Positions 17,295-26,696 of a stretch of 64,000 bases of DNA are shown here, piece by piece (the stretch's first letter is position 1; the number at the start of each line of letters is the position of its first letter). Both the position numbers and the translations under genes were made by a program. The stretch is from Pseudomonas sp. DG56-2 (GTDB taxonomy: Bacteria > Pseudomonadota > Gammaproteobacteria > Pseudomonadales > Pseudomonadaceae). The stretch spans positions 2,744,501-2,808,500 of the forward strand of contig NZ_CP032311.1 of the NCBI RefSeq assembly GCF_004803755.1, given 5' to 3'. Below the pieces are notes generated by a model, which searched no databases, was not told the origin of the DNA, and worked only from the letters and a program-made list of their open reading frames with translations.

Positions 17295-18611
17295 TTAGAA
17301 CGGCACCGCGACGGTCAGTTGGCTGTAGACGTTGGTACCGTTGCCATTGGACTGGTTGCCGCCGGTGCCCAGCGCACGATCTGGCTGATACAGACCCACC
17401 AGAGGGGTGATGATCAGGTTTGGCGAAACCACCCATTCGGCGTACAGATCGAGTTCGTCAGCATCCTGGTTCAGCTGGTCGCGACCACCAATGGTGTTGA
17501 AGTTGAAATACAGCACACCCAGGGTCAGGGTTTCGATCGGGTTGACCTTGAGAGCCAGGTGCTTGATTTCGGTATTGCTGTTGAACGGGCCGGCATAGTT
17601 GGCCGCCACTTCACCCTGGAACCAGGTGCCGTAGCCGGTGCTGTAGCCGGTGAACAGTGGGTCCCAGTTCTGCGAGTAACGGGTGTAGCGCGCAGTCAGG
17701 CTTGGGGTCCAGAACACATCGGCAAAGCGGTAGCCTGCTTCGGCGTACCAGCCGGTTTCTTTGTCGCCCTTGGCGTCTTCAACTGCGTATTCGAAGGCGA
17801 AGTTGGCGTTTTCAATCCCGGCGTTGCCATCGCCACGGATGCTGTAGACATCCATGCCGTCGCGGCGCTGCTGGAACTCACTGGCCCACTGATCGACCAC
17901 GTCCAGGCCGTGGATGTAGGTCAGGCCAAGCGTGCCGATGTCCTGGGTGTATTCCAGGGTACCGACTGCAAGCTCGGTTTCGGCTTGTGCACGGTTGTCC
18001 GATTTGAGCCAGGCGGCGCTGCCGTGCAGGCCTTCGCTGCCGCCCAAACGAACCACTGCGGTGCAATCAAAGGAGTGACGCGCACCCAAGTAGTACGCAC
18101 CACCCCGGTTTAATTGGCCGTCTGCTAGGCCCTTGCCCAGGTTCGGGCCATCATCGTTGATCAAGAAGCCTTGGCCGGCCTTGAAGATCTGGCGCCCGAA
18201 AGACAGATCGACGCCATCTTTGCCCAGCGCCGAGAACACATCTCCCGAACGCCAGCCGAGCGATGCATCTTCGATCTTGGTGGTGCGCTCGCTGCCATCG
18301 GTGAAACCTCCGGCGTCGCCATCGCCCCAGGTGCCGGAAGACACCAGACCAAAGGCGCCATAGGCGGTGCCCGCAGTGCCCAGTGCGGTATCTGCCTTGA
18401 CGCCGTATTTGATGAAGCCTTCTTGCCAGTGCGAACCGCCCTCGGTTCCATCATAGTTTTTACGGCTATTGAACAGGCCGTAGGCTGCCAGACCTTCGAA
18501 GCTGACGTGGGTGTCCGGGGTGTCGATCAGCGGGATGGCCTGAGCATTTTGACAAACAGCGGACACAGCAATACTTGCGGCGATGCCGCACAAAGCGAAG
18601 CGCGAAGACAT
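17295..18611 (-). CDS. Outer-membrane porin, alginate-export (AlgE-like) family
   Basis: A 438-residue outer-membrane beta-barrel. The signal peptide ends near residue 26 at QNAQA-IPL. The mature part has alternating aromatic and polar strands, many Gly/Asp turns, and a C-terminal phenylalanine (TVAVPF) as the barrel-assembly signal. HVSFEGLAAYGLF and the DDGPNLGKGLADGQL region suggest the alginate-export-like porin family used for small-molecule uptake. It lies between an APC permease and an AraC regulator in the same direction, so it probably admits the compound carried by that permease. It is not an OprD-type porin like the one at 51568-52824. Confidence 0.78.
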   Translation of the reverse strand: MSSRFALCGIAASIAVSAVCQNAQAIPLIDTPDTHVSFEGLAAYGLFNSRKNYDGTEGGSHWQEGFIKYGVKADTALGTAGTAYGAFGLVSSGTWGDGDAGGFTDGSERTTKIEDASLGWRSGDVFSALGKDGVDLSFGRQIFKAGQGFLINDDGPNLGKGLADGQLNRGGAYYLGARHSFDCTAVVRLGGSEGLHGSAAWLKSDNRAQAETELAVGTLEYTQDIGTLGLTYIHGLDVVDQWASEFQQRRDGMDVYSIRGDGNAGIENANFAFEYAVEDAKGDKETGWYAEAGYRFADVFWTPSLTARYTRYSQNWDPLFTGYSTGYGTWFQGEVAANYAGPFNSNTEIKHLALKVNPIETLTLGVLYFNFNTIGGRDQLNQDADELDLYAEWVVSPNLIITPLVGLYQPDRALGTGGNQSNGNGTNVYSQLTVAVPF

Positions 18612-18743
18612 GGTCGAATTCCTTAACTACAGATTTTTGCTTTTGTTGGTTGGCAGTCAAGCGAGGCGCCCTGCGCAATCTGCGTTGCGCGAGGGCTTTT
18701 TGAGCGCATCGGCCACGGTGATGGGCCGATGCGTGTGGCCAGG

Positions 18744-20192
18744 TCAGGCGGCGTTGTTGCCCAGGCCGCTGAACCTCAAGGGCGCCGTGCTGCGCAAGCG
18801 TGCAGCCAAGAGGATGCCCGCCAGTGCGGCAATCGGCACCACGGTGCACAGTGCCAGCGACATGGTGGTGCTCGCCCCGGTCAGCACATCGAAGTGGATG
18901 ATCGCGGTGATCAGCACCGCCAGCAGCGCCACACCCGAGAGCGCTGGCAAAATGAAGCACTTGAGCCTGCTGTCGGCCAGCTGCGGGTTGGCCTTGAAGA
19001 AGCCGATGACCGCAAGCGAGGTCAGCACCATCAACAGGATCAGGCACAGGGTGGCGACGTTGGAGAACCAGGAGAACAGTTGCAGCACCGGGTCTGCACC
19101 TGCCAGGGCAAACACCGCCAGGATGCTGGCCGCGATCAGCGACTGCAGGCCGGACCCCAGGTGCGGGCTTTGGTGTTTTCTGTGGGTAGTACCGAGTTTC
19201 TCCGGCAGCAAACCATCGCGGCCAATGGCGAAGAAATAGCGTGCAGCGGCGTTGTGGAAGGCCAACAGCCCGGCAAACATACTGGCCACGAAGAGGATGC
19301 GGATGGTGCCCGTCAAGGCAGGGCCTACATAGTGATCAGACAGCGAGTACAGGAACGTGGTCGGATCTTGCAGGGACTGCAGCGCTGACACGATGTCATT
19401 AGCGCCTGCGCCCACCACCATGGCCCACAGCGACAGGGTGTAGAAACCGCCAATCAACAGGACCGATAGGTAGGTAGCAAGCGGGATAGTGCGCTTGGCA
19501 TTCTTGGCTTCTTCACTATACAGCGTTGTCGCCTCAAAACCGATGAAGGCTGCGAAGCAGAACAACAGGCCAATGGACGGGTTGCCGCTGGTGACATGGG
19601 TCGGGGTGAAGGAGTCGAGGTTAACGCCATGGGCGCCGCCGCTGCTCAGAATCGCCACATCGAGAATGATCATTGCAATGTATTCGGCGATCACGGTGAT
19701 CGACAGCACGCGAGCCGACAGGTCAATGTTGCGGTAGCCAAGGCAGGCAATCAGGCCCAGCGCTGTGGCCGAACACAACCACCATGGCACCTGGATGCCG
19801 AACACTTCTGCCAGGCTCCCGGCGACGATGGCGCCGAACAAGCCGTACATGCCCGCTTGCAGAATGTTGTAGGCAACCATGGCCAACACCCCTGCCGCGC
19901 CGCCCGCCATGCCACCCAAGCCACGGGAGATCAACGCGTAGAAGCCTCCAGCGTGGGTGATGTGGCTGGCCATACGGGTGTAGCCCGCCGCGAAGCACAA
20001 CAACACAAGCAGAGTAAGGATCAGTAAAGCAGGCGTACCCGCGCCATTGCCAAGCATGATGCCGATGGGGAAACCGCCGGCCAATACGCTGAGCGGGCTT
20101 GCCGCTGACAACACAAAGAAGATGATCATGGCAACACCTAGGCTGCCACGCCGCAGTTCCTTCGAGGAACTATCGCGCAGGGATTCGCTCAT
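18744..20192 (-). CDS. APC-superfamily permease
   Basis: A 482-residue inner-membrane transporter of the amino acid-polyamine-organocation superfamily with about 12 hydrophobic segments. The first helix holds the family loop VLSAASPLSVLAGGFPIGI. Conserved helix 3 reads GGFYALISRGLGGMAGGAAG, and GFEATTLYSEEAKNAKRTIP is the typical helix 6 and loop. Members with this E-E-A signature import amino acids or amines. The ATG at 20192 follows AAGGTA. It stands between an aldehyde dehydrogenase and a porin on the same strand, so uptake of an amine or indolic acid for the local pathway is likely but not proven. Confidence 0.85.
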   Translation of the reverse strand: MSESLRDSSSKELRRGSLGVAMIIFFVLSAASPLSVLAGGFPIGIMLGNGAGTPALLILTLLVLLCFAAGYTRMASHITHAGGFYALISRGLGGMAGGAAGVLAMVAYNILQAGMYGLFGAIVAGSLAEVFGIQVPWWLCSATALGLIACLGYRNIDLSARVLSITVIAEYIAMIILDVAILSSGGAHGVNLDSFTPTHVTSGNPSIGLLFCFAAFIGFEATTLYSEEAKNAKRTIPLATYLSVLLIGGFYTLSLWAMVVGAGANDIVSALQSLQDPTTFLYSLSDHYVGPALTGTIRILFVASMFAGLLAFHNAAARYFFAIGRDGLLPEKLGTTHRKHQSPHLGSGLQSLIAASILAVFALAGADPVLQLFSWFSNVATLCLILLMVLTSLAVIGFFKANPQLADSRLKCFILPALSGVALLAVLITAIIHFDVLTGASTTMSLALCTVVPIAALAGILLAARLRSTAPLRFSGLGNNAA

Positions 20193-20471
20193 GTTTTTAT
20201 ACCTTATTTTATGAGGCAGTCTTTGCGGGGGTTGAAAGCCGCGTCGCTCTTGCACACAGAGCGGGCGGCGAATAATTGTTTTGGGCCTTCAGGTTAAGGT
20301 CGATGCTAGGCTGCGCGCCGCGTGGCGGCTATCCCAAATTGGCCGCATTTAGCCTTACAACAGGGGTTCGAACAACAATCGACGGAAGGTAATCGACCAA
20401 GCGGTGCGCACTGTGTCGGTGTTGAGAACCACTGTGATCTGGCGCCCTACCCGCTTGTCTTTCAATCTCAA

Positions 20472-21959
20472 TCAGTACCGGATCATCACCGACTTCAATT
20501 CGGTAAACGCATCGATGAATGCGCTGCCAAATTCACGCCCCACACCCGACGATTTACTGCCGCCGAACGGTACCGCCGGGTCGAGGAAGGTATGCATATT
20601 GACCCACACCATGCCCGACTCGATGCGCGGGATCATGCGCAGGGCCTTGGACAAATCGTTGGTCCAGATACTGGCGCCCAGACCATAGGGCGTGTCGTTG
20701 AGCAACTCGATTAGCTCTTCGTCGCTGTCGAACGGCAACAGGCAGACGATGGGGCCGAAGGTTTCTTCGGTGAGGAACAGGTCTTTCGGGTTACAGGCGC
20801 GCAACAAGGTCGGCTCGACAAAGTAGCCCGTGCCGCCCACGGTTCGCCCGCCGGTGATAATTTCCTGGCCGTCGCCCAGGCGCTCGAAGTAGCTGACGAT
20901 TTTGTCGTAGTGGGCTTTGTTGGCCAGCGGGCCGAACTGCACGCTTTCATCCAGTGGCGAGCCGATTTTCAACGACGCCAGGGCCGCGCCCAGTTTTGCC
21001 GACAGCTCGTCAATGCGCGAGCGATGCACGTAGATGCGCTCGGGCGAGGCACAAATCTGGCCCTGGTGGGTAAAGGCGGTCATCAACAGCCCCGGCACGA
21101 CTTCATCAAGGTTGACGTCGGCCAACAGCGCCGCCGGGTTTTTGCCGCCCAGCTCCAGGGTAACGCGGGTCAGCTTGGCCTTCATCGCTGCAGCGCCCAC
21201 GGCGATGCCGGTCGGCACGGAGCCGGTGAATGACACCTTGCGCACGTCGCCATGCTCGGTCAGCTGTTGGCCAATCCGGCCAGCACCGGTTACCACGTTG
21301 ACGGCGCCATCGGGGATGCCGACATCTTTGGTCAATTCGACAAGGCGCAAAAGGCTCAGTGGTGAGAATTCGCTGGGCTTTAGGACAATGGTGCAACCGG
21401 TAGCCAACGCCGAGCCGAGTTTCCACACGGCGATCATCAGCGGGAAATTCCACGGCACGATACCGGCCACTACGCCCAACGGCTCGCGACGGGTGAACGC
21501 GGTGTACTGCTCACCGTTCATCGAAGGCAATGACGGGGTGATGCTTTCACCGGTGATTTTGGTGGTCCAGCCAGCGAAGTAACGCAGAAACACCGCCGAT
21601 TGCGCCACTTCCAAGCCTCGGGCGACGTTGATTGACTTGCCCGAGTTCAAGGCTTCAAGCTGCGCCAGTTCTTCTCCATGCAGCTCAATCGTATCCGCCA
21701 GCTTGTTCAGCAACACGCCACGTTGATACGGCGAGGTCTGCGCCCAACTGCCCTTGAACGCCCGCGATGCTGCCGCAACGGCCGCATCGACTTGCGCTGG
21801 GGTCGCATCAGAAACCCGAGCAATCGGCTGCTCGGTGGTCGGGTTGATAACTTCGGTGACAGCGGCCTGCTTGTCCACGGTGGTCACACCGTCGATGAAG
21901 CTGCCCAGGGGCTTGGCTAAAAACGTCACCACGCTATCAAGAAGCGCTACTTCGCTCAT
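20472..21959 (-). CDS. NAD-dependent aldehyde dehydrogenase (phenylacetaldehyde dehydrogenase-like)
   Basis: A 495-residue aldehyde dehydrogenase. The fold is shown by NAD-site VPWNFPL and LKPSEFSPLS, the catalytic glutamate in LELGGKNPA (near residue 265), the nucleophilic cysteine in GQICASPERI (near residue 300), and EETFGPI. General similarity is to FeaB-type arylacetaldehyde dehydrogenases. It starts only 14 bp after iacI, in the same direction, so it is probably co-transcribed with iacH and iacI. That points to indole-3-acetaldehyde to indole-3-acetate as its reaction, feeding the Iac pathway. This assignment is inference from position; AAGGTG supports the start. Confidence 0.88.
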   Translation of the reverse strand: MSEVALLDSVVTFLAKPLGSFIDGVTTVDKQAAVTEVINPTTEQPIARVSDATPAQVDAAVAAASRAFKGSWAQTSPYQRGVLLNKLADTIELHGEELAQLEALNSGKSINVARGLEVAQSAVFLRYFAGWTTKITGESITPSLPSMNGEQYTAFTRREPLGVVAGIVPWNFPLMIAVWKLGSALATGCTIVLKPSEFSPLSLLRLVELTKDVGIPDGAVNVVTGAGRIGQQLTEHGDVRKVSFTGSVPTGIAVGAAAMKAKLTRVTLELGGKNPAALLADVNLDEVVPGLLMTAFTHQGQICASPERIYVHRSRIDELSAKLGAALASLKIGSPLDESVQFGPLANKAHYDKIVSYFERLGDGQEIITGGRTVGGTGYFVEPTLLRACNPKDLFLTEETFGPIVCLLPFDSDEELIELLNDTPYGLGASIWTNDLSKALRMIPRIESGMVWVNMHTFLDPAVPFGGSKSSGVGREFGSAFIDAFTELKSVMIRY

Positions 21960-21973
21960 CAGAATTCACCTTG

Positions 21974-22498
21974 TTATTGTTGGGTATTAGCCGCTGGCAC
22001 CGGCAAAGGCGCCTCGCTGTTCCACGCACTTACAGGACGGCCGAACAAGTTTTCGGTTTGAAAATGCGCCATGCGCCATTGGCCGTCTTCGCGTGCGAAG
22101 CGCACGCTCAGCCGGGCCGCATTGAGGTGCGAGGTTTGGCTTGTGAAAGTGCTGGTTTGCAACATCACCCAGCTGCCATTGGCCTGGTCACCGTCAACGT
22201 CAATCAGTTCACTGGTAAGAAAATGCACATTCAGAGCGAAGTGCGCCGGCGGTTTCATGTAGGTGGCGAACATGTCGCGGATTGCCTGGCGCCCACGGTA
22301 GCCGCCAAAGCTTTTTGCATACTTGACGCCCTTGCCTTCCCAGATCGCCGCGCGGGTAAACAGCCCCGCCAGTTCGTCGAGCGGTGTGTTGGCGTCCAGG
22401 GCGTCACACAGCGCCATGTAACGATTCATGCAGGCACGCACGGCCTGTTGCGACTCGAAAACGTGCAGACGTTGTTCCAATGCCAGGACATCGCTCAT
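21974..22498 (-). CDS. iacI: IacI-like SnoaL/NTF2-fold protein
   Basis: A 174-residue protein with the NTF2/SnoaL fold: an early helix pair (FESQQAVRACMNRYMALCDA), a charged turn (AAIWEGKGVKYAKSFGGYRG), and C-terminal strands (ARLSVRFAREDGQWRMAHFQ). Its start overlaps the stop of the amidase gene iacH by four bases (ATGA), so the two are translationally coupled. Indole-3-acetate clusters carry a small protein of this type named IacI, whose exact reaction I do not know. The symbol rests on fold, size and neighbours. Confidence 0.75.
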   Translation of the reverse strand: MSDVLALEQRLHVFESQQAVRACMNRYMALCDALDANTPLDELAGLFTRAAIWEGKGVKYAKSFGGYRGRQAIRDMFATYMKPPAHFALNVHFLTSELIDVDGDQANGSWVMLQTSTFTSQTSHLNAARLSVRFAREDGQWRMAHFQTENLFGRPVSAWNSEAPLPVPAANTQQ

Positions 22499-23619
22499 CG
22501 CTGTGCCCCGGCGCAGATGCGCTGCAGCAACAGCGTAGCGGCCGCCAACAAGGCCTCGTCATCCCCTTTTGCCCCGATCAGTTGCAGACCGACCGGCAAA
22601 CCTTCGGGGCTGGCCAGTGGCAAGGTAACGGCTGGGTGGCCGGACAAATTGAACGGGCGCACCAGCGAGGTCATGCCCAACACCGCGCGAGTGTCGGCGG
22701 CATCTTCAACTCGCAGCGGGAAGTCCGGCATGGTTGGCAACACCAGTACATCGAATTGTTGTAGTGCCGCATCGACTTGCGCGGTAAAGCGGTCGCGCAC
22801 CTGCTCGGCATCGGCAATGGCTGCATCGGTCATGGTACCGGCAGCTTGCAGACGACCGGCGATGTCTGCACCGACTTTGCCAGCGGCAAGCAGATGGCCG
22901 CAGGCGACGTGGGTTTCACGGTTGATAATGACCATGCCGGCGCTGTAGGCCGCTTCAAAGTCTGCGCATTCAACCATCTCAGTATGTTGGCCACTGGCGC
23001 TCAAGGCGGCCTGAACCACTGCGCTCACCGCTTTGCTCGCCGGTACTTGCAACACGCCGATGTTCAGGCTGGCAGGTGTAGTGGCAGGGCTGAAGCTGGG
23101 GTCAATGATTGCCATCGCCGTGATCAGCATCGGCAACGAGGCGGCGAAAGGACCAACACAATCGAGTGTTGTCGCAGCCGGTATGACGCCCTGGCGACTG
23201 ACCCGGCCAAAGCTTGGCTTGAAGCCGAACACACCGCAGCAACAGGCCGGAACGCGCACCGAACCTCCGGTATCGGTGCCCAAGCTGAAATCCGCCAGCC
23301 CCGCTGCCACTGCCGCCGCCGAACCACTGGACGAGCCACCAGGGATCAGCGCTGGGAAACGCGGATTGATCGCGGTGCCAGTGTAATGGTTGATCCCTGT
23401 AGTACCAAAGGCCAACTCGTGCAGGTTGGTTTTGCCGGTAATGCGGCAACCGGCGTCCAGCAGACGCTGCACCACATCGGCATGCTTCACAGCGGGTGTG
23501 GCCTGTTCCAGCGCGCGGCTCGACGCGCGGGTGGGCGAGCCTGCAATGTCGATGGTGTCCTTCACCATCACGCTGGGGCCAGCGCCACCCATGTTCAAAG
23601 ACTCAACCACGATTGTCAT
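22495..23619 (-). CDS. iacH: IacH amidase
   Basis: A 374-residue amidase-signature enzyme with the Ser-cisSer-Lys triad: lysine in VMVKDTID near residue 19, GGSSSGSAAAVAAG, and the acyl serine in LGTDTGGSVRVPA. It is shorter than most amidases (about 450) because the N-terminus starts just before the triad lysine. In the indole-3-acetate pathway IacH is thought to act on an amide-bearing or ring-opened intermediate. GAGGTC precedes the start. A perfect 12-base dyad about 60-95 bases upstream is the likely IacR operator. It is divergent from iacR. Confidence 0.83.
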   Translation of the reverse strand: MTIVVESLNMGGAGPSVMVKDTIDIAGSPTRASSRALEQATPAVKHADVVQRLLDAGCRITGKTNLHELAFGTTGINHYTGTAINPRFPALIPGGSSSGSAAAVAAGLADFSLGTDTGGSVRVPACCCGVFGFKPSFGRVSRQGVIPAATTLDCVGPFAASLPMLITAMAIIDPSFSPATTPASLNIGVLQVPASKAVSAVVQAALSASGQHTEMVECADFEAAYSAGMVIINRETHVACGHLLAAGKVGADIAGRLQAAGTMTDAAIADAEQVRDRFTAQVDAALQQFDVLVLPTMPDFPLRVEDAADTRAVLGMTSLVRPFNLSGHPAVTLPLASPEGLPVGLQLIGAKGDDEALLAAATLLLQRICAGAQR

Positions 23620-23679
23620 TGCAAAGACCTCGTCTGCGGGAGGACGCACGCGCGTCAGTAGCGGCTAAAATTGCTTATT

Positions 23680-23713
23680 TATACGTGAATAGTCAACTGA
23701 ATATTCACGTATA
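23680..23713. promoter_or_regulatory. Putative IacR operator 1 (iacH-iacR intergenic)
   Basis: TATACGTGAATA at 23680-23691 and its exact reverse complement TATTCACGTATA at 23702-23713 flank GTCAACTGAA. A closely related copy, including the spacer, lies upstream of iacA at 30302-30330. The location between iacH and the divergent MarR-type gene iacR fits an IacR-binding site. Confidence 0.72.
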
Positions 23714-23851
23714 AAATTCAGTTTATTTTGCTTGAAAATCACGCAAGCCCTCAGCGCAGCGGCATGCGCGCTTAGGTCGCAGGCAACAACAGGGTGTGCT
23801 TATTACGGGAAAAGTCTATTATTAGCCCTCACTCATCGAAGCCAGTCATTT

Positions 23852-24328
23852 ATGAGCCCGACGAAAAAGCGCCACAGCCGCTACGACCCCTCCAGCGAAG
23901 GTTTTCGCAAAGAGGATTTCCCGTTTTATTGGCTAGCGCGCGTACATGGTCAGTACACCCAAAACATGGAACGTCTGCTCAAGAAGGTCGACCTCGACGT
24001 CGCCAGATGGCGCGTGTTGTGGATCCTCAATCAGAACGGCCAATCGAGCATTTCCGAGATATCGACCCACGCCATTGCCAAGCTGTCGACCATCACCAAG
24101 ATCGTCTACCGCATGAAGGACGACGGCCTGGTCAATACCGCGCAAAGCCCTGAAGACGGCCGCGTCACCCAGGTGTGCATTACCCCGCAAGGCCTGGCGA
24201 TGATCGAGCGCATGCAAGGCGCTACCAGCGAGCTGTTCAAACGCAGCTTTGCCGGCCTGAGCGAAAGCCAGGTCGAACGCCTGAACAAGACCCTTGAGAC
24301 CGTGTTCCACAACCTGGAAAGCTTCTGA
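23852..24328 (+). CDS. iacR: IacR, MarR-family regulator
   Basis: A 158-residue MarR-type winged-helix regulator. The DNA-binding core runs from about residue 50 to 120 with SISEISTHAIAKLSTITKIV, the wing SPEDGRVTQVCITPQG, and dimerisation helices at both ends. In known iac clusters a MarR repressor (IacR) releases the operon when indole-3-acetate is present. It is divergent from iacH and convergent with iacG; two matching dyads upstream of iacH and iacA are its probable targets. The ATG at 23852 gives the family's usual length; an open frame from 23732 (TTG) would pass through the intergenic region. Confidence 0.86.
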   Translation: MSPTKKRHSRYDPSSEGFRKEDFPFYWLARVHGQYTQNMERLLKKVDLDVARWRVLWILNQNGQSSISEISTHAIAKLSTITKIVYRMKDDGLVNTAQSPEDGRVTQVCITPQGLAMIERMQGATSELFKRSFAGLSESQVERLNKTLETVFHNLESF

Positions 24329-24371
24329 GCCCAAGGTTCTTCATCCATCGGGGCGCCTACAGACTGCAGTG

Positions 24372-24403
24372 AAGAAGAAAAATGCCCAGGGAGCAGCTGG
24401 GCA
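24372..24403 (-). terminator. Rho-independent terminator of iacABCDEFG
   Basis: On the minus strand a stem TGCCCAG/CTGGGCA (24383-24389 with 24397-24403) is followed by a T-rich run (complement of GAAGAAGAAAAA). It lies 20 bases past the iacG stop, between convergent iacG and iacR. Confidence 0.75.
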
Positions 24404-24423
24404 AAGAGGTAACCTAGTCTCTG

Positions 24424-24921
24424 TCAGCAGGCCTTTGAGGCTTCACCGAGGCGGTGGTAGGCGCGGTTGAAGTACACCAGTCCCTCGTCTGAACCGCCGT
24501 GGCGAATCGCTTCAACCTCGCAATAGAAGATGCTGTGCGAGCCTACTTCATGCACTTGGGCAATCCGGCAGTCAAAGTTCACCAGTGCGTCGAGCATCAC
24601 CGGTGCACCGCTTTCAAGGGTTGTCCAGCTGGTCGTGGCAAAGCGCTCATCCATGGACATTGCTTTATTGGCGAACGCCCCGGACTGCGCTTGATGCGCC
24701 CCCGACAGCACGTTCACACAGACCACGGCGTTGGCCTGGAACTGCGCATTTGACTGTGAGGCGCGGTTCATACACACCAGCAAGGTGGGCGGCGAGTCGG
24801 TGACGCTGCACACGGCGGATGCGGTGAAGCCAAAACGTCCGGCATGACCGTCGGTGGTAATTACCGAGACAGCGCCACCGAGCAGTGCCATTGCATTGCG
24901 AAAGCTGGTTAGATCAACCAT
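24424..24921 (-). CDS. iacG: IacG flavin reductase
   Basis: A 165-residue NAD(P)H:flavin oxidoreductase of the HpaC-like flavin reductase domain. Visible are FRNAMALLGGAVSVITTDG, the flavin-binding GRFGFTASAVCSVTDSPP, LLVCMNRASQS and the FN.A-like YFNRAYHRLG end. It should supply reduced flavin to the monooxygenase IacA. The ATG at 24921 follows GAGGAG; the stop of iacF is 11 bases upstream, so it is the last gene of the operon and is followed by a good terminator. Confidence 0.87.
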   Translation of the reverse strand: MVDLTSFRNAMALLGGAVSVITTDGHAGRFGFTASAVCSVTDSPPTLLVCMNRASQSNAQFQANAVVCVNVLSGAHQAQSGAFANKAMSMDERFATTSWTTLESGAPVMLDALVNFDCRIAQVHEVGSHSIFYCEVEAIRHGGSDEGLVYFNRAYHRLGEASKAC

Positions 24922-24932
24922 GAGTGTTCTCC

Positions 24933-25892
24933 TCAAATGTCCAACACGAGTTTTTTTGACTTGGCACGTGAGCAACACACCAGAATCTGGTCATTGCCGG
25001 CCTTTTCTTCGTCGGTCAGGTACACGTCACGGTGATCCGGTTCACCTTCCAGCACGTCGCACAGACAGGTACCGCACACGCCTTGCTCGCACGAGATCTC
25101 GATCTTGATGCCGACCTGGGCCAATGCATCAAGAATCGATTGTCCCTCTGCCACTTCAACGGTTTTACCGCTGCGGGCGGCAACCACTTCGAAGCGGGCG
25201 CCGCTGGTGTCTACTTCGACCTGGAAGTATTCCTTGTGGATGTGGTCTTCGGTGTAGCCCTGTTGGCGGGCACCGCTCATCACCCAGTCCATGAAACCCG
25301 ATGGTCCGCAGGTGTACATGTGCACCCCGGCTGCGCCCTGGCCTAGCACACTTACCAGGTCGAGCTTTTGCTCAGCGCCTTCATCGTCGAAGTGAGTAAA
25401 CACACGCTCGGCGAACGGCGCGTTTTGCAGCTCATGCAAGAACGCACTGCTGCTACGGGCACGGCCACAGTAGTGCAGCTCGAAATGCTCACCACGCTGA
25501 TGCAGGGCGTAGGCCATGGCGATCATCGGCGTGATGCCGATACCGCCACCGAGTAGAAGGGTGCGCTGGGCATCTTCGACCAGTGGGAACAAGTTGCGCG
25601 GCGTGCTGATCTGCACTTCGCGTCCTTCCAGCAGGGTCTCATGTACACCCTGCGAACCGCCGCGTGAGGCGGGATCTTTCAAAACGCCCAAACGGTAGCT
25701 GCTGACGTCTTGCGGGTTGCTGCAAAGCGAGTACTGGCGAACCAGGCCAGGGGCGACATGGATGTCGACATGGGCGCCGGCTTCGAAGGCAGGCAACAGC
25801 GCGCCGTCGGCACGGGTCAGGTCGAGGACCACCACGCCGTCCCCTTGCAGCTCGCGCTTGCTCACCACTACATCCAAAAGTGCTTCATTCAT
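24933..25892 (-). CDS. iacF: IacF ferredoxin-reductase component
   Basis: A 319-residue electron-transfer protein of the vanillate demethylase reductase type. The N-terminal half binds flavin (VRQYSLCSNPQDVSSYRLGV), the middle binds NAD(P)H (LLLGGGIGITPMIAMAYAL), and the C-terminus has a plant-type 2Fe-2S site, C-x4-C-x2-C in SCEQGVCGTCLCDV with a fourth cysteine in QILVCCSR. It would pass electrons from NADH to the Rieske oxygenase IacCD. It sits 51 bp after iacE and 11 bp before iacG, with GGAGC ahead of the start. Confidence 0.9.
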   Translation of the reverse strand: MNEALLDVVVSKRELQGDGVVVLDLTRADGALLPAFEAGAHVDIHVAPGLVRQYSLCSNPQDVSSYRLGVLKDPASRGGSQGVHETLLEGREVQISTPRNLFPLVEDAQRTLLLGGGIGITPMIAMAYALHQRGEHFELHYCGRARSSSAFLHELQNAPFAERVFTHFDDEGAEQKLDLVSVLGQGAAGVHMYTCGPSGFMDWVMSGARQQGYTEDHIHKEYFQVEVDTSGARFEVVAARSGKTVEVAEGQSILDALAQVGIKIEISCEQGVCGTCLCDVLEGEPDHRDVYLTDEEKAGNDQILVCCSRAKSKKLVLDI

Positions 25893-25943
25893 GGCTAATG
25901 CTCCATGTATTCGAAAGGGCCACCGAGGTGGCCCGGTATTGGC

Positions 25944-26684
25944 TCAGCGCATGAACAGGCCGCCGTTCACATCCCAGGTCGCCCCGGTTGTAAAGTAGGC
26001 TTCAGGGCGCGCCAACTGAACGATCAAGTCACCGAGAAAATCCGCATCGCCAAGGCGCCGCACCGGAATATTGGCCAACAAGCCGTCAAGCTTCTCGGCG
26101 GGTACCGCCGCGCGCACTGCCGGGGACTCAATCGGTCCCGGGGCAATGGCGTTGACGGTGACGCCACGGCTGGCGAACTCTTTGGCAAAGATTTTGGTCA
26201 GGGTCACGATTGCCCCCTTGCTTGCCGCATAGTGCGCCCCGGTGGCGGTGCCGCCGTTCTGCCCGGCGAGCGAGGCCATGTTGATAATTCGCCCGTAGCC
26301 AACCTCGGCCAGGTACGCACCGAGCACCTGGCAGGCAAGGAAGATGCTGCGCAGGTTCAAGCCCACCACGGCATCGAACTCCTCGGGGCTGATCTGCATC
26401 AGCGGCGTGGTCTTGGTCACGGCGGCGTTGTTGATCACAGCGTGCAGAGCGCCAAAGCGCTCCAGCACCTGACTCAACGCATGCTCAAAATCAGCCTTGA
26501 TGCCGACATCCAACCGCACCGCCAGCGTGCGTTCACCGCTCGGGTCGAGCAGTTTGGCGCTGGCGTGCGCGGCCTCAAGGCTGCGGTCAGTGACCACCAC
26601 CTGATAACCCGCTTGCAGCAACCTTGCGCAGAACGTTTGACCCAGGCCCTGCCCTGCGCCGGTCACCAATGCAACGTGGCTCAT
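25944..26684 (-). CDS. iacE: IacE short-chain dehydrogenase
   Basis: A 246-residue short-chain dehydrogenase/reductase. The cofactor loop is TGAGQGLGQTF near the N-terminus, followed by NNAAV, a catalytic serine in NMASLAGQNGG, Y-x3-K as HYAASKGAI near residue 155, and the PGP turn AIAPGPIESPA. In indole-3-acetate breakdown IacE oxidises or reduces an early indolic intermediate formed by IacA. AAGGAG stands eight bases before the ATG. It lies 12 bp after iacD in the same operon. Confidence 0.88.
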   Translation of the reverse strand: MSHVALVTGAGQGLGQTFCARLLQAGYQVVVTDRSLEAAHASAKLLDPSGERTLAVRLDVGIKADFEHALSQVLERFGALHAVINNAAVTKTTPLMQISPEEFDAVVGLNLRSIFLACQVLGAYLAEVGYGRIINMASLAGQNGGTATGAHYAASKGAIVTLTKIFAKEFASRGVTVNAIAPGPIESPAVRAAVPAEKLDGLLANIPVRRLGDADFLGDLIVQLARPEAYFTTGATWDVNGGLFMR

Positions 26685-26696
26685 GGGGTGTCTCCT

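Noticed and set aside
17319..18113. Long plus-strand open frame opposite the AlgE-like porin gene.
   Set aside because: Antisense to a well-supported gene; the sequence is rich in Val, Gly and Arg typical of shadow frames in GC-rich DNA and shows no domain or ribosome-binding site.
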